DNA from: DATBFX01 sp036558305
Lineage (GTDB): Bacteria > Chloroflexota > Chloroflexia > Thermomicrobiales > UBA6265
Assembly: GCA_036558305.1 (NCBI GenBank)
Contig: DATBFX010000467.1
Coordinates: forward strand, 1 to 10,271
DNA: 10,271 bases
Direction of reading: 5' to 3'
In this document: positions 1-5,689 of the stretch, piece after piece
How the letters are laid out: each line of letters begins with the position of its first letter
Numbering within the stretch: position 1 is the first letter of the stretch
Made by a program: the position numbers and the translations under genes
The notes under the pieces: model-generated
What the model saw: the letters and a program-made list of their open reading frames with translations, nothing else
Told to the model about the DNA's origin: nothing
The model's database searches: none

Positions 1-1168
1 CTCGCCCTGCGGCTTTGGCCGCCGCTCTCGCTGCATCCTCGGCCTCACTCCAGCCCGCTTGCCACGCGTGACCTCCGGTCGACGCCAGGACGGCGTCATA
101 TGCTGCTGCGTGTGCCTCTCCCCAGGTCGGGGCCGTGAAGAGGCGCCATGACGAGTCTGGCATACCATCTGGTTCGAACCATCGGGTCCGGGGCAACTCC
201 TCTTCAACGAATTGCACAGCCGCTTGCCACCATATGGGTCGAGGGACCGGTCGAAGCAACCGGACTGCATCCGTCACCGCCTTGTCTCGGGTCCAATCGT
301 ATATTCTTCCGGCCTCCGCGAGGTAGACAGTCATGCCCCAGATTGCCCAACTACGGAAGGGATCCTCGGCGACAAGATGAAATCCGGCTCTGCACAACTC
401 AATCGGACCGCTCGTGTGCACCCATTCACCCGGGGTCCACACTCCGCGCTCTCGCTCGATTGGCAATGGCCACGTCAACTCTCCGCCGAAACACGATTGA
501 CCGTTAATCAAGACCTTGAAGAACTGTGAGTCGCTCCGTATCCTGTTCCCGCGTTTTGCCAAGGAGTGATGGTGATCCGCCGGTCGCAGTACTTCGACGC
601 CAGAAAGCTCTGAATCGCGTCTGTCGATTGAAAAAGGTGAAAGAATAATCCCCCGTAAATCAAAATCATTAACCTGTCGCACGAAGTATTGGTCCACGAT
701 GAGACGAGTTCGAAGGTTTGACGGATCCTCGACCACCACAGCGTGACGGTTCTCCGAGAGCAAATGAGCGGCGAATATGCCGCCTTCCCGTTCTTCTTTG
801 TCAGACCGATGTCCTTGATCGGCAACACGTTCGACTTGGGTAGGATTGAATATCACGAGATCGTCGTCTTCGCAACTCAGTGGCAGTAATTCTCCGACCG
901 CAGCGAGCAAATGCCCGATCGCACGATTCGCCCGTGAGGAGAGGGCAACCTGGAACACCGGGCAGGCGAGAAAATCTGCCTCGAGTAAACGTCGTCCGGT
1001 CCATTCATCAACGCGCTGCAGTTCAACTTGCACAGGTACCCATGTGTGCGCCCTCGGAGAGCCGTCGAAAATCAACGCTTCAATGTCGTCCGGAGAGTCT
1101 GGTGAGACCCATTCGAAGCCCGCTGCTGGTTCAACTGTATAGAGCGACAACGGCTCAGCCTTGGTCAT
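1..1168 (-). CDS. Imm11-like (DUF1629) immunity protein with fused second domain, 3' end outside window
   Basis: Seen: on the minus strand a reading frame starts with ATG at 1168-1166 and stays open for all 389 codons to the window edge. The start overlaps the toxin stop as ATGA, and GGGGA lies about 7 bases upstream. Residues 1-180 carry an Imm11/DUF1629-like pattern: GFEWVSP at 17-23, FDGSP at 34-38, GELLPL at 92-97, VIFNPTQV at 105-112 and TRLIVDQYFVRQV at 154-166. Residues 210-310 form another unit with FFKVLINGQSCFGG, WPLP, TPGEW, LCRAGFHL (258-265) and DKAV..AVRLLRP. From about 345 on it is rich in Ala and Trp. Known: Imm11 proteins are predicted immunity proteins beside polymorphic toxins. 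Inference: it neutralises the adjacent AHH nuclease in the cytoplasm and is translationally coupled to it. The second half resembles a domain I have seen in uncharacterised proteins with Ala/Trp-rich tails; its role is unknown. Base composition is less GC-rich than downstream genes. Confidence 0.8.
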   Translation of the reverse strand, partial: MTKAEPLSLYTVEPAAGFEWVSPDSPDDIEALIFDGSPRAHTWVPVQVELQRVDEWTGRRLLEADFLACPVFQVALSSRANRAIGHLLAAVGELLPLSCEDDDLVIFNPTQVERVADQGHRSDKEEREGGIFAAHLLSENRHAVVVEDPSNLRTRLIVDQYFVRQVNDFDLRGIILSPFSIDRRDSELSGVEVLRPADHHHSLAKRGNRIRSDSQFFKVLINGQSCFGGELTWPLPIERERGVWTPGEWVHTSGPIELCRAGFHLVAEDPFRSWAIWGMTVYLAEAGRIYDWTRDKAVTDAVRLLRPVPRPIWWQAAVQFVEEELPRTRWFEPDGMPDSSWRLFTAPTWGEAHAAAYDAVLASTGGHAWQAGWSEAEDAARAAAKAAGR

Positions 1169-1770
1169 GGAAATGTCCCCGAGTGAATGTCACTACGAAT
1201 ATTTACAAGGGCTTGGATTAGCTGATCTAAGTTCTTGGATGAGCCAATTCTCCGAAGAACTGCCCAGCTATATCGATAACCGCGGAGTTTTGTGTTGTTC
1301 ACCGCCTTTGTGGCCCAGGCGCCATTCTCTGCCGCATTAATGTCGTCGAACCCGAGCATTTCAAGGAGTTGACGGCTCTTGATCGCTGTCTCGTCCTTGC
1401 CCTGGACGATGTGGTGTGCCTCCCAGCCTGGCCCTGGACGTGGGAATCCGGCCGCCTCCAAGTTCCTGGCTAGTATTGTAGAGTTGGGTTCAGTCGGGCA
1501 ATTTGTGTTATGTACCAGAACGTCCTCATCGCCGATTGCGATGAAGTAGGTGTGCAGGTCGTCAACCGCCAGGTTATAGACTCGATGCCGTTCAGAGTAG
1601 ATGCGGGTCGCCACAACGCGTATCTGGTGATGTGTTGGGTTCTCTAGCATGTCTCCTGGAGCGAGATCGTCGGCCTTTACCCAGCGATGCCTCGCGCTCT
1701 CCCAGAAGGGATGCCCATCCGTCGCAGTTACAGTTGCCGATCCCAGCGTTGTTGCAACTGTGATTGCGAC
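1165..1770 (-). CDS. Polymorphic toxin C-terminal fragment: Hint remnant plus AHH-type nuclease, truncated by an IS
   Basis: Seen: the frame is open from the IS border to TGA at 1167-1165. The upstream part reads TVTATDGHPFW (to about 1702), then WVKADDLAPGD, then, counting from the ATG at 1650, RVYNLAVDDLHTYFIAIGD at 23-41 and VLVHN at 44-48. These are the last blocks of a pretoxin Hint domain; VHN marks the usual self-cleavage point. After it comes a toxin tip of about 110 residues with GWEAHHIVQGKD (75-86), LLEMLGFDDINAAENG (95-110) and an end LIQALVNIRSDIHSGTFP. This fits the AHH family of predicted HNH/EndoVII-like nucleases. Odd: the start of Hint, including its nucleophile, and all delivery domains are missing. 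The second histidine motif I expect in AHH proteins (roughly HxxxHT..Y) reads NNTKLRGYRY. The ATG at 1650 could give a 161-aa product, but the gene is best read as a broken remnant. Its stop overlaps the start of the Imm11-like gene. Confidence 0.85.
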   Translation of the reverse strand, partial: VAITVATTLGSATVTATDGHPFWESARHRWVKADDLAPGDMLENPTHHQIRVVATRIYSERHRVYNLAVDDLHTYFIAIGDEDVLVHNTNCPTEPNSTILARNLEAAGFPRPGPGWEAHHIVQGKDETAIKSRQLLEMLGFDDINAAENGAWATKAVNNTKLRGYRYSWAVLRRIGSSKNLDQLIQALVNIRSDIHSGTFP

Positions 1771-1772
1771 TA

Positions 1773-1789
1773 GGGTCTGTCTGCAAAAT
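1773..1789. repeat. Left terminal inverted repeat of the IS
   Basis: 17 bp, GGGTCTGTCTGCAAAAT, differing from the right repeat only at position 10 (T against G). The transposase stop codon at 1792-1790 touches its inner edge. Confidence 0.92.
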
Positions 1790-2592
1790 CTACAACCAGA
1801 GGAGGATGAAGGCGATGACCAGGAGCGCGCGGTAGTGTTCGCCCAGCTTGTCGTAGCGGGTGGCGATGGCCCGGTGCTGCTTGAGCCGGTTGATCAGCCG
1901 CTCGATCCGGTTGCGCGCCCGGTAGGCCTCGCGGTCGAACCGGGCGTCGCGCCGCTCGTTCGCCTTGCGCGGGATCACCGGCGCGATCCCGCGCCGGCGC
2001 AACTCGTCCCGCGCCTTGCGGCTGCTGTAGCCCTTGTCGCCCGCCAGCCGCTCCGGCCGCAGGCGGGGCCGCCCCCGTCCCGGTCGCCTGACCGCTCCCT
2101 GGTCGAGCAGCGCCGGCACGGCGGTCTGCTCGTGGCGCTGGCCGCCGGTCAGGACGCCGGCGACCGGCTTGCCGCCGCCCTCCGCCCGCAGGTGGGCCTT
2201 GGTCGAAAAGCCGCCCCGGCTGCGCCCGAGCGCCTGATCGCCGCCCCCTTTTTGGCCCCGGCGGCGTGTTGGTGCGCCCGGACCACGGTCCCGTCGATGA
2301 AGTGCAGCGCCCAATCGAACTCGCCACGGGCATCGCCCGCGGCCAAGAGCGCGGCAAACGCCCGGTCCCAGACCCCGGCCTGGTGCCAGCGCCGGAAGCG
2401 GGAGTACACCGTCCGCCAGGGCCCGAACCGCTCCGGCAGGTCGCGCCAGGGGGCGCCGGTGGCCAGGTGCCACAGGACGCCATCGATGATCGTCCGGTCG
2501 TCTTTGCGGGGCCGGCCGCGGCCGGTCGGCGGCGGCGGGAGCAGCGGACGCAACCGCTCCCACTGCGCGTCCGTCAATGCATGTCGCTTCAT
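1790..2592 (-). CDS. IS5-family transposase, two frames joined by a -1 frameshift
   Basis: Seen: the first frame starts at ATG 2592 with MKRHALTDAQWERLRPLLPP, the N-terminal DUF4096-type helix-turn-helix region, and contains the first DDE aspartate in HFIDGTVVRAH (D100). At AAAAAGGGGG (2253-2244) a one-base backward slip leads into the second frame. That frame reads GGGDQALGRSRGGFSTKAHL, LAGDKGYSS (second aspartate, D186) and RNRIERLINRLKQHRAIATR (catalytic E231, followed by the R...K region), and ends at TAG 1792-1790. The fused product is 267 residues, normal for this family. Without the slip the first frame ends at 2149 after 147 residues. Known: IS5 members of this type make transposase by programmed frameshifting, which limits transposition. 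All three catalytic acidic residues are present, so the element may be active. The other long frames here, on both strands, are by-products of its high GC. Confidence 0.93.
2244..2253 (-). promoter_or_regulatory. Programmed -1 frameshift site in the transposase
   Basis: On the minus strand the run is five A then five G, read in the first frame as GCC AAA AAG GGG. A -1 slip after AAG gives GGG GGC GGC, the frame that carries the second and third catalytic residues. Family behaviour and the intact codons on both sides favour a programmed event over a sequencing error, but the sequence alone cannot exclude the latter. Confidence 0.75.
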
Positions 2593-2609
2593 GCACCACA
2601 GCCTACCAC

Positions 2610-2626
2610 ATTTTGCCGACAGACCC
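2610..2626. repeat. Right terminal inverted repeat of the IS
   Basis: Plus strand ATTTTGCCGACAGACCC, the inverted copy of the left end with one mismatch. It is followed by TA at 2627-2628, matching the TA before the left end. Confidence 0.92.
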
Positions 2627-2658
2627 TAACGACTGACGACTCAACAGGGAGTACCCCG

Positions 2659-2973
2659 ATGCCGCGGATGGTCCAGTGTGTCAAGCTCGGTCGGGAACTG
2701 CCGGGACTGGACGCTCCGCCCTTTCCCGGCGAGTTGGGCCAGCGGATCTACGACAACGTCTCCGCCGAGGGCTACGCCCTCTGGCAACCCCACATGACGA
2801 TCCTGATCAACCACTACGGGCTCAACCCGGCCGACCCCGAAACCCGCCGCATCCTCCGCGAGCAGATGGAGGAATTCTTCTTCGGCGCCGACGCCCGCAT
2901 GCCCGAAGGCTGGGTGCCGCCCGGTGCCGGTGGCGCGAAGGGGAAGGGCGGCGGTCCGGCCCGAAAGAAGTAG
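2659..2973 (+). CDS. yggX: YggX-like Fe(2+)-trafficking / oxidative damage protection protein
   Basis: Seen: 104 residues starting MPRMVQCVKLGRELPGLD, with PFPGELGQRIYDNVSAEGY, LWQPHMTILINHYGLNPADP and LREQMEEFFFG. The order and spacing match YggX (about 90 residues in enterobacteria), including the conserved Cys at position 7. Start: ATG 2659 has AGGGAG at 2646-2651, seven bases upstream. The frame is open further upstream, but only through antisense IS sequence. Known: YggX is a small cytoplasmic protein that protects iron-sulfur proteins from oxidative damage and has been linked to iron delivery. Odd: the C-terminus has an extra Gly/Lys-rich tail (GAGGAKGKGGGPARKK). Only 32 bases separate the start from the IS, so the native promoter was probably displaced. 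I see no good promoter in the remaining gap. Confidence 0.88.
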   Translation: MPRMVQCVKLGRELPGLDAPPFPGELGQRIYDNVSAEGYALWQPHMTILINHYGLNPADPETRRILREQMEEFFFGADARMPEGWVPPGAGGAKGKGGGPARKK

Positions 2974-3032
2974 GGTTTACGGATTCATGGTTCCGCAGCG
3001 ACACGCGCCCAGCTAGCATGAAACCAGGAGTC

Positions 3033-3129
3033 GGAAAGAGATCCTTCGACAAGCTCAGGATGACCGTCTTTAGGTAGGCGGCGCCTACCCTCCACCGTCA
3101 TTCCGAGCGTAGCCGAGGAATCTCTCTCC
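3033..3129. repeat. 97-bp nested hairpin element between convergent genes
   Basis: The outer arms are 3033-3064 and 3097-3129. The left arm contains AGAGATCCTTCGACAAGCTC and the inverted right arm AGAGATTCCTCGGCTACGCTC; both go on to AGGATGAC or GGAATGAC, so they pair imperfectly over about 32 bases. The centre holds a perfect hairpin GGTAGGC-GGC-GCCTACC (3073-3089). Arms of this wording are familiar to me as intergenic repeats in many unrelated bacterial genomes. It lies between the ends of the yggX-like gene (+) and pspA (-) and could end transcription from both sides, but there is no U-tract typical of an intrinsic terminator. Confidence 0.75.
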
Positions 3130-3141
3130 GATTCGACGCGC

Positions 3142-3876
3142 CTATTGCGAACCCCCATCTATTGCCGTTTCGGCGGCACTTCCGCTCTTCAGCGCCTTCA
3201 ACTCCGCCTCGATGCCGTCGTCGAGACCGCCGCCGGCCTTCAGAATCGCGAGTTCGGTCTCGATATCCGGGTCTTCGAGCTCCATAAACTGCGCGTCGAG
3301 CGTCTCGCTGCCCATCTCGACCATCGCCGCCGCCTTCGCCTCGCGCGAGCGGATCTTGCGCTCCATCCGCTCCAGATCGGCGCTCGGGTCCATCGGCGAG
3401 AACGTCGTCAGGGTCCTTGCCACCTGCTCGGTCGCCTGGGCCGCGCGGTGCCGGGCGAGCAGCGTGTCGCGCTTGCTCAACGTCGCCTGGTATTTGGCTT
3501 CGAGCTGTCGTAATTGGTCTTTCAGTTTGGCGACGACCTGCTCTTGCGTCACCAACTGCTCGGAGTAGAGTTGGGCGTTCTGCTCGTTGTCGCGCTTGCG
3601 GCGCAACGCCTCGCGCGCCAGGTCGTCCCTGCCGGCCGCGACGGCGCGCTGGGCCTTGTTTCCCCACTCCAGCGCCAGTTTCTGCGCCTCGTTGCGATCC
3701 GCCTCGATCAATTTCTCCTGGGCGATCATCTCCTGAACCTGCGACCGCGCTTGTGGGATCGCCGACTCCATGTCGCGCAGGATCTGGTTCAACATCTTTT
3801 CGGGGTCTTCGGCGCCGTCGATCAGATCGTTCACGTTCGCCCGGATCAACCGGGACAACCGATCGAAGATACCCAC
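3142..3876 (-). CDS. pspA: PspA/IM30 family membrane-stress protein
   Basis: Seen: the product begins GIFDRLSRLIRANVNDLIDG and continues AEDPEKMLNQILRDMES, the conserved N-terminal amphipathic helix and start of the PspA/IM30 fold. A long, charged, heptad-like helical stretch runs from about residue 20 to 190. Start: GTG at 3876-3874, nine bases after GGGAGG within AAGGGAGGT (3893-3885). This gives 244 residues; a longer frame from ATG 3912 would place the ribosome site inside the gene and is not preferred. Known: PspA/IM30 proteins are ESCRT-III-like coiled-coil proteins that bind the inner face of the membrane and maintain it under stress. The C-terminal third, with an acidic MELEDPDIETELAILKAGGG segment, goes beyond the roughly 220 residues of E. 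coli PspA. No pspF or pspBC partners are visible. The gap to the upstream ATP-grasp gene is 106 bases, enough for its own promoter. Confidence 0.92.
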   Translation of the reverse strand: MGIFDRLSRLIRANVNDLIDGAEDPEKMLNQILRDMESAIPQARSQVQEMIAQEKLIEADRNEAQKLALEWGNKAQRAVAAGRDDLAREALRRKRDNEQNAQLYSEQLVTQEQVVAKLKDQLRQLEAKYQATLSKRDTLLARHRAAQATEQVARTLTTFSPMDPSADLERMERKIRSREAKAAAMVEMGSETLDAQFMELEDPDIETELAILKAGGGLDDGIEAELKALKSGSAAETAIDGGSQ

Positions 3877-3982
3877 CGTGACTGACCTCCCTTTTGGACC
3901 GATAGAACGCATCGGCGTCTGTACGAGGCAAACGTAGTGCAGAGCACGCAGGTGCGCAATCCGCTTCCTACGTAGCGGACGG
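3877..3982. other. Gap between ATP-grasp and pspA genes, no clear feature
   Basis: 106 bases with the pspA ribosome site at 3885-3893. TTGCCT and TTCTAT on the minus strand are spaced 18 bases apart but match promoter boxes poorly. A small palindrome CTACGTAG occurs near 3967-3974. No hairpin with a U-tract is seen. Confidence 0.3.
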
Positions 3983-5242
3983 CTATCCCATCCGTCGCAA
4001 GCTCAAGAGCGGGTCGATCCGAATCCGCAACCGCCCGTGCGCCTCCCGCAACGCGGCGTCGACGAATTCCGGGCTGGCGCCGCGCGCGAAGATGAACCCG
4101 AGGTAGCTGGCCCCTTCCGGCAACGGCACGATCGGGTAGTTCGACTTCGCCGTGATCTCCAATCCGGTGATCCCCGGCACCCGGCACGCCTCGTCTTGAC
4201 CATCGACCGCTTTCAGGACACCGCCGCGCGGGATCGGGATCATCATCACCCCGACCGCTTCGCCGGCGCGCTCCGTCGTCGGCAGCGGCAACCCGACGGC
4301 GTGCCGGAGGATCAACTCCTCCAGCGACATCCCCGCCCCGAATTCCAGGATCGTCGAGCAGAGCCCGCCGATCGACCGACCCGCCAACTCGATCGGCCAG
4401 ACGTCCCGCTCGTTCACCCGCAGCTCGGCGTGGACCGGCCCTTCGCGCAGACCCAATGCCGCCGCCGCCTCGGTCGTCCGCCGCCCGATCGCCGCCTGCG
4501 TCGCGGCGGGCAAGCGCGAGGGCGTCACGTAGATCGTCTCCTCGAAGTAGGGCCCGTCGAGCCGATCGGGTTTGTCGAAGAGCGCGAGGACGTGCAACGC
4601 TCCGCCCGTCAGCAGCCCTTCCAGCGCGACCTCGACTCCCGGAATGAACTCCTCGACCAGGAGGCAGGAATCGGCGTCTTCCCCGTCGCCGGCGAGCATC
4701 CGCCGCGTCCGCTCGAACGCGGCGACGAACTCCTCCGGCGTGTCCGCCCGGATCACGCCGCGACTCCCCGATAACCGCGTCGGTTTCACGACGCACGGGT
4801 ATTCGACCTCGTTTGCGATCTCGGCGGGGTCGGACGGGAGAGGATACGGTCGGAACGCCGGCACCGGCACCCCGCCGGCGGCCAATCGCTCGCGCATCAC
4901 GAGCTTGTCGCGCGCGGCCAGTGCCGATTTCGGGTCGTTGTGCGGCAGCCCTGCCCGCTCGGCGGCCATCGCCGCCACCAGCGTCGCGCCGTCGTCGACG
5001 GCCACAATCGCGGCCGCCGTGTGCGCGGCCGCACAATCGGCGACCTGCCGAGCCGCCTTTTCCGGTTCGTTGAAATCGAGCCCGAGCGTGACCCGCCACT
5101 TACCGGCAAGGGGCGCCGGTACGTCGATCCCCTGGACGACGTCGAGTCCGAGCCGTTCGGCGGCGGCCAGAAACGCCCCGGCGCGATAGGTGGCAGGGCC
5201 CATCAGGAGAATGACGCGAGGTCGTGTTGCGCTGAGATCCAT
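3983..5242 (-). CDS. ATP-grasp carboxylate-amine ligase with L-amino-acid-ligase-like C-terminus
   Basis: Seen: 419 residues from ATG 5242. The N-terminal lobe has RVILLMGPATYRAGAFLAAA (9-28) and AIVAVDDGATLVAA (78-91). The ATP-grasp core shows VVKPTRLSGSRGV (151-163, with Lys153), LLVEEFIPGVEV (194-205), a HAEL segment (271-274) and IELAGRSIGG (284-293), placing Glu285 and Arg289 at the metal and phosphate site. The C-terminus has GLEITAKSNYPIVPLPEGAS and YLGFIFARG, as in LAL_C2 domains of L-amino-acid ligases. Known: these enzymes couple ATP hydrolysis to forming an amide or peptide bond through an acyl phosphate. The substrate cannot be told from sequence. Start choice: a frame from ATG 5314 adds 24 residues, but these are encoded within an intergenic hairpin element (5263-5343), so I prefer 5242. 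Neither start has a strong ribosome site. No dedicated biosynthetic cluster surrounds it. Confidence 0.85.
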   Translation of the reverse strand: MDLSATRPRVILLMGPATYRAGAFLAAAERLGLDVVQGIDVPAPLAGKWRVTLGLDFNEPEKAARQVADCAAAHTAAAIVAVDDGATLVAAMAAERAGLPHNDPKSALAARDKLVMRERLAAGGVPVPAFRPYPLPSDPAEIANEVEYPCVVKPTRLSGSRGVIRADTPEEFVAAFERTRRMLAGDGEDADSCLLVEEFIPGVEVALEGLLTGGALHVLALFDKPDRLDGPYFEETIYVTPSRLPAATQAAIGRRTTEAAAALGLREGPVHAELRVNERDVWPIELAGRSIGGLCSTILEFGAGMSLEELILRHAVGLPLPTTERAGEAVGVMMIPIPRGGVLKAVDGQDEACRVPGITGLEITAKSNYPIVPLPEGASYLGFIFARGASPEFVDAALREAHGRLRIRIDPLLSLRRMG

Positions 5243-5262
5243 CAGGAGATCGGGGGCCGAAG

Positions 5263-5343
5263 GTAGGGGCGCGGCATGCCGTGCCCGCCTCGTGTGCACG
5301 AACGCCACCTTCATGACGGAGCCACGACGAGCCGTGCCCCTAC
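5263..5343. repeat. 81-bp hairpin element upstream of the ATP-grasp gene
   Basis: The arms GTAGGGGCGCGGC (5263-5275) and GCCGTGCCCCTAC (5331-5343) are inverted copies with one mismatch in 13. It contains the palindrome GGCATGCC (5273-5280). Elements with GTAGGGGC...GCCCCTAC ends are familiar as intergenic repeats in high-GC bacteria. It fills the gap between the 81-aa gene and the ATP-grasp gene and argues for the shorter ATP-grasp start. Confidence 0.6.
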
Positions 5344-5353
5344 GGCGGCCCGA

Positions 5354-5599
5354 TTACGGCATCGGCGTAGAGGGCGCCGCCGTCTTCTGCCCGAGACTGC
5401 AGACGATGACCGTGTAGACCCCGCCCTGCCCATCGGAGGTGATGGAGATGTCTTTCACGCGCAGGTTGGCGTAGGGCGACGTCGAGCGGTCTTTGCCGAG
5501 CCAGGCGTTGACCTTGTCCATCGCGGCGCCGGGATCACCAGACGCGCCGGGACTGTGAAAGAGGAAGACACGGGTGTCTCCCGCGACGAGATCGAGCAT
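5354..5599 (-). CDS. Small protein of unknown function (81 aa)
   Basis: I do not recognise this family. Seen: ATG 5599 lies nine bases after AGGGAGGAG, a strong ribosome site; the frame could begin at 5662 but that start has no such site. The 81-residue product reads MLDLVAGDTRVFLFHSPGAS, then AAMDKVNAWLGKD, then LRVKDISITSDGQGGVYTVI and VCSLGQK. The alternation suggests a beta-alpha-beta-beta fold with a short helix around DKVNAWL, and no signal peptide or membrane segment. It lies between the MOSC-like gene (218 bases before its start) and the ATP-grasp gene, with a repeat element on each side. A possible promoter (TATACT at 5695-5690) precedes it, so it may be transcribed on its own. Codon use is like its neighbours and the ribosome site is strong, so I think it is real. 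Confidence 0.7.
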   Translation of the reverse strand: MLDLVAGDTRVFLFHSPGASGDPGAAMDKVNAWLGKDRSTSPYANLRVKDISITSDGQGGVYTVIVCSLGQKTAAPSTPMP

Positions 5600-5656
5600 C
5601 CGAACGGGCTCCTCCCTGGTGGCCGGCCACGTTCGCCGTGGACGCGACCCTTTCCC

Positions 5657-5680
5657 ACGCACCGAACGCGCCCGGTGCGT
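5657..5680. promoter_or_regulatory. Perfect 8-bp inverted repeat in the leader of the 81-aa gene
   Basis: ACGCACCG (5657-5664) and CGGTGCGT (5673-5680) pair perfectly around an 8-base loop. It lies just downstream of the possible -10 box and 58-81 bases before the start codon. It could be a leader hairpin or a repressor site; nothing in the sequence decides between them. Confidence 0.4.
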
Positions 5681-5689
5681 GCGGCGCGC

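Larger units (their letters stand above)
1773..2626 (-). mobile_element. IS5-family insertion sequence (IS427-like), complete, 854 bp
   Basis: The left end begins GGGTCTGTCTGCAAAAT (1773-1789). The right end read inward on the other strand is GGGTCTGTCGGCAAAAT (2626-2610), a match at 16 of 17 positions. TA lies directly outside both ends (1771-1772 and 2627-2628), the short target duplication expected for this group. Inside is a single transposase gene in two frames, ending next to the left repeat. The element is far richer in GC than the toxin DNA on its left. It marks the break point of the toxin gene on one side and lies only 32 bases before the yggX-like start codon on the other. Confidence 0.95.

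Noticed and set aside
508..1004. Two minus-strand reading frames (106 and 67 codons) as separate immunity or hypothetical genes
   Set aside because: They lie in other frames of the 389-codon Imm11-like frame, which has the right start, the overlap with the toxin stop and recognisable motifs.
1770..2483. 237-codon minus-strand frame across the IS
   Set aside because: Third frame of the transposase region, low-complexity product without IS5 motifs.
1649..2629. 326-codon plus-strand reading frame
   Set aside because: It is antisense to the transposase and the Hint remnant; its Pro/Ala/Arg-rich product is a by-product of high GC.
2266..2658. N-terminal extension of the yggX-like protein
   Set aside because: It would read antisense IS sequence; the ATG at 2659 has a ribosome site and matches the family start.
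3033..3129. Intrinsic terminator
   Set aside because: A strong stem exists but no T-run follows on either strand, so I list it as a repeat with possible terminator activity only.
3846..5099. 417-codon minus-strand frame rich in Arg, Gly and Ala
   Set aside because: Alternate frame of the ATP-grasp gene, which has clear motifs in its own frame.
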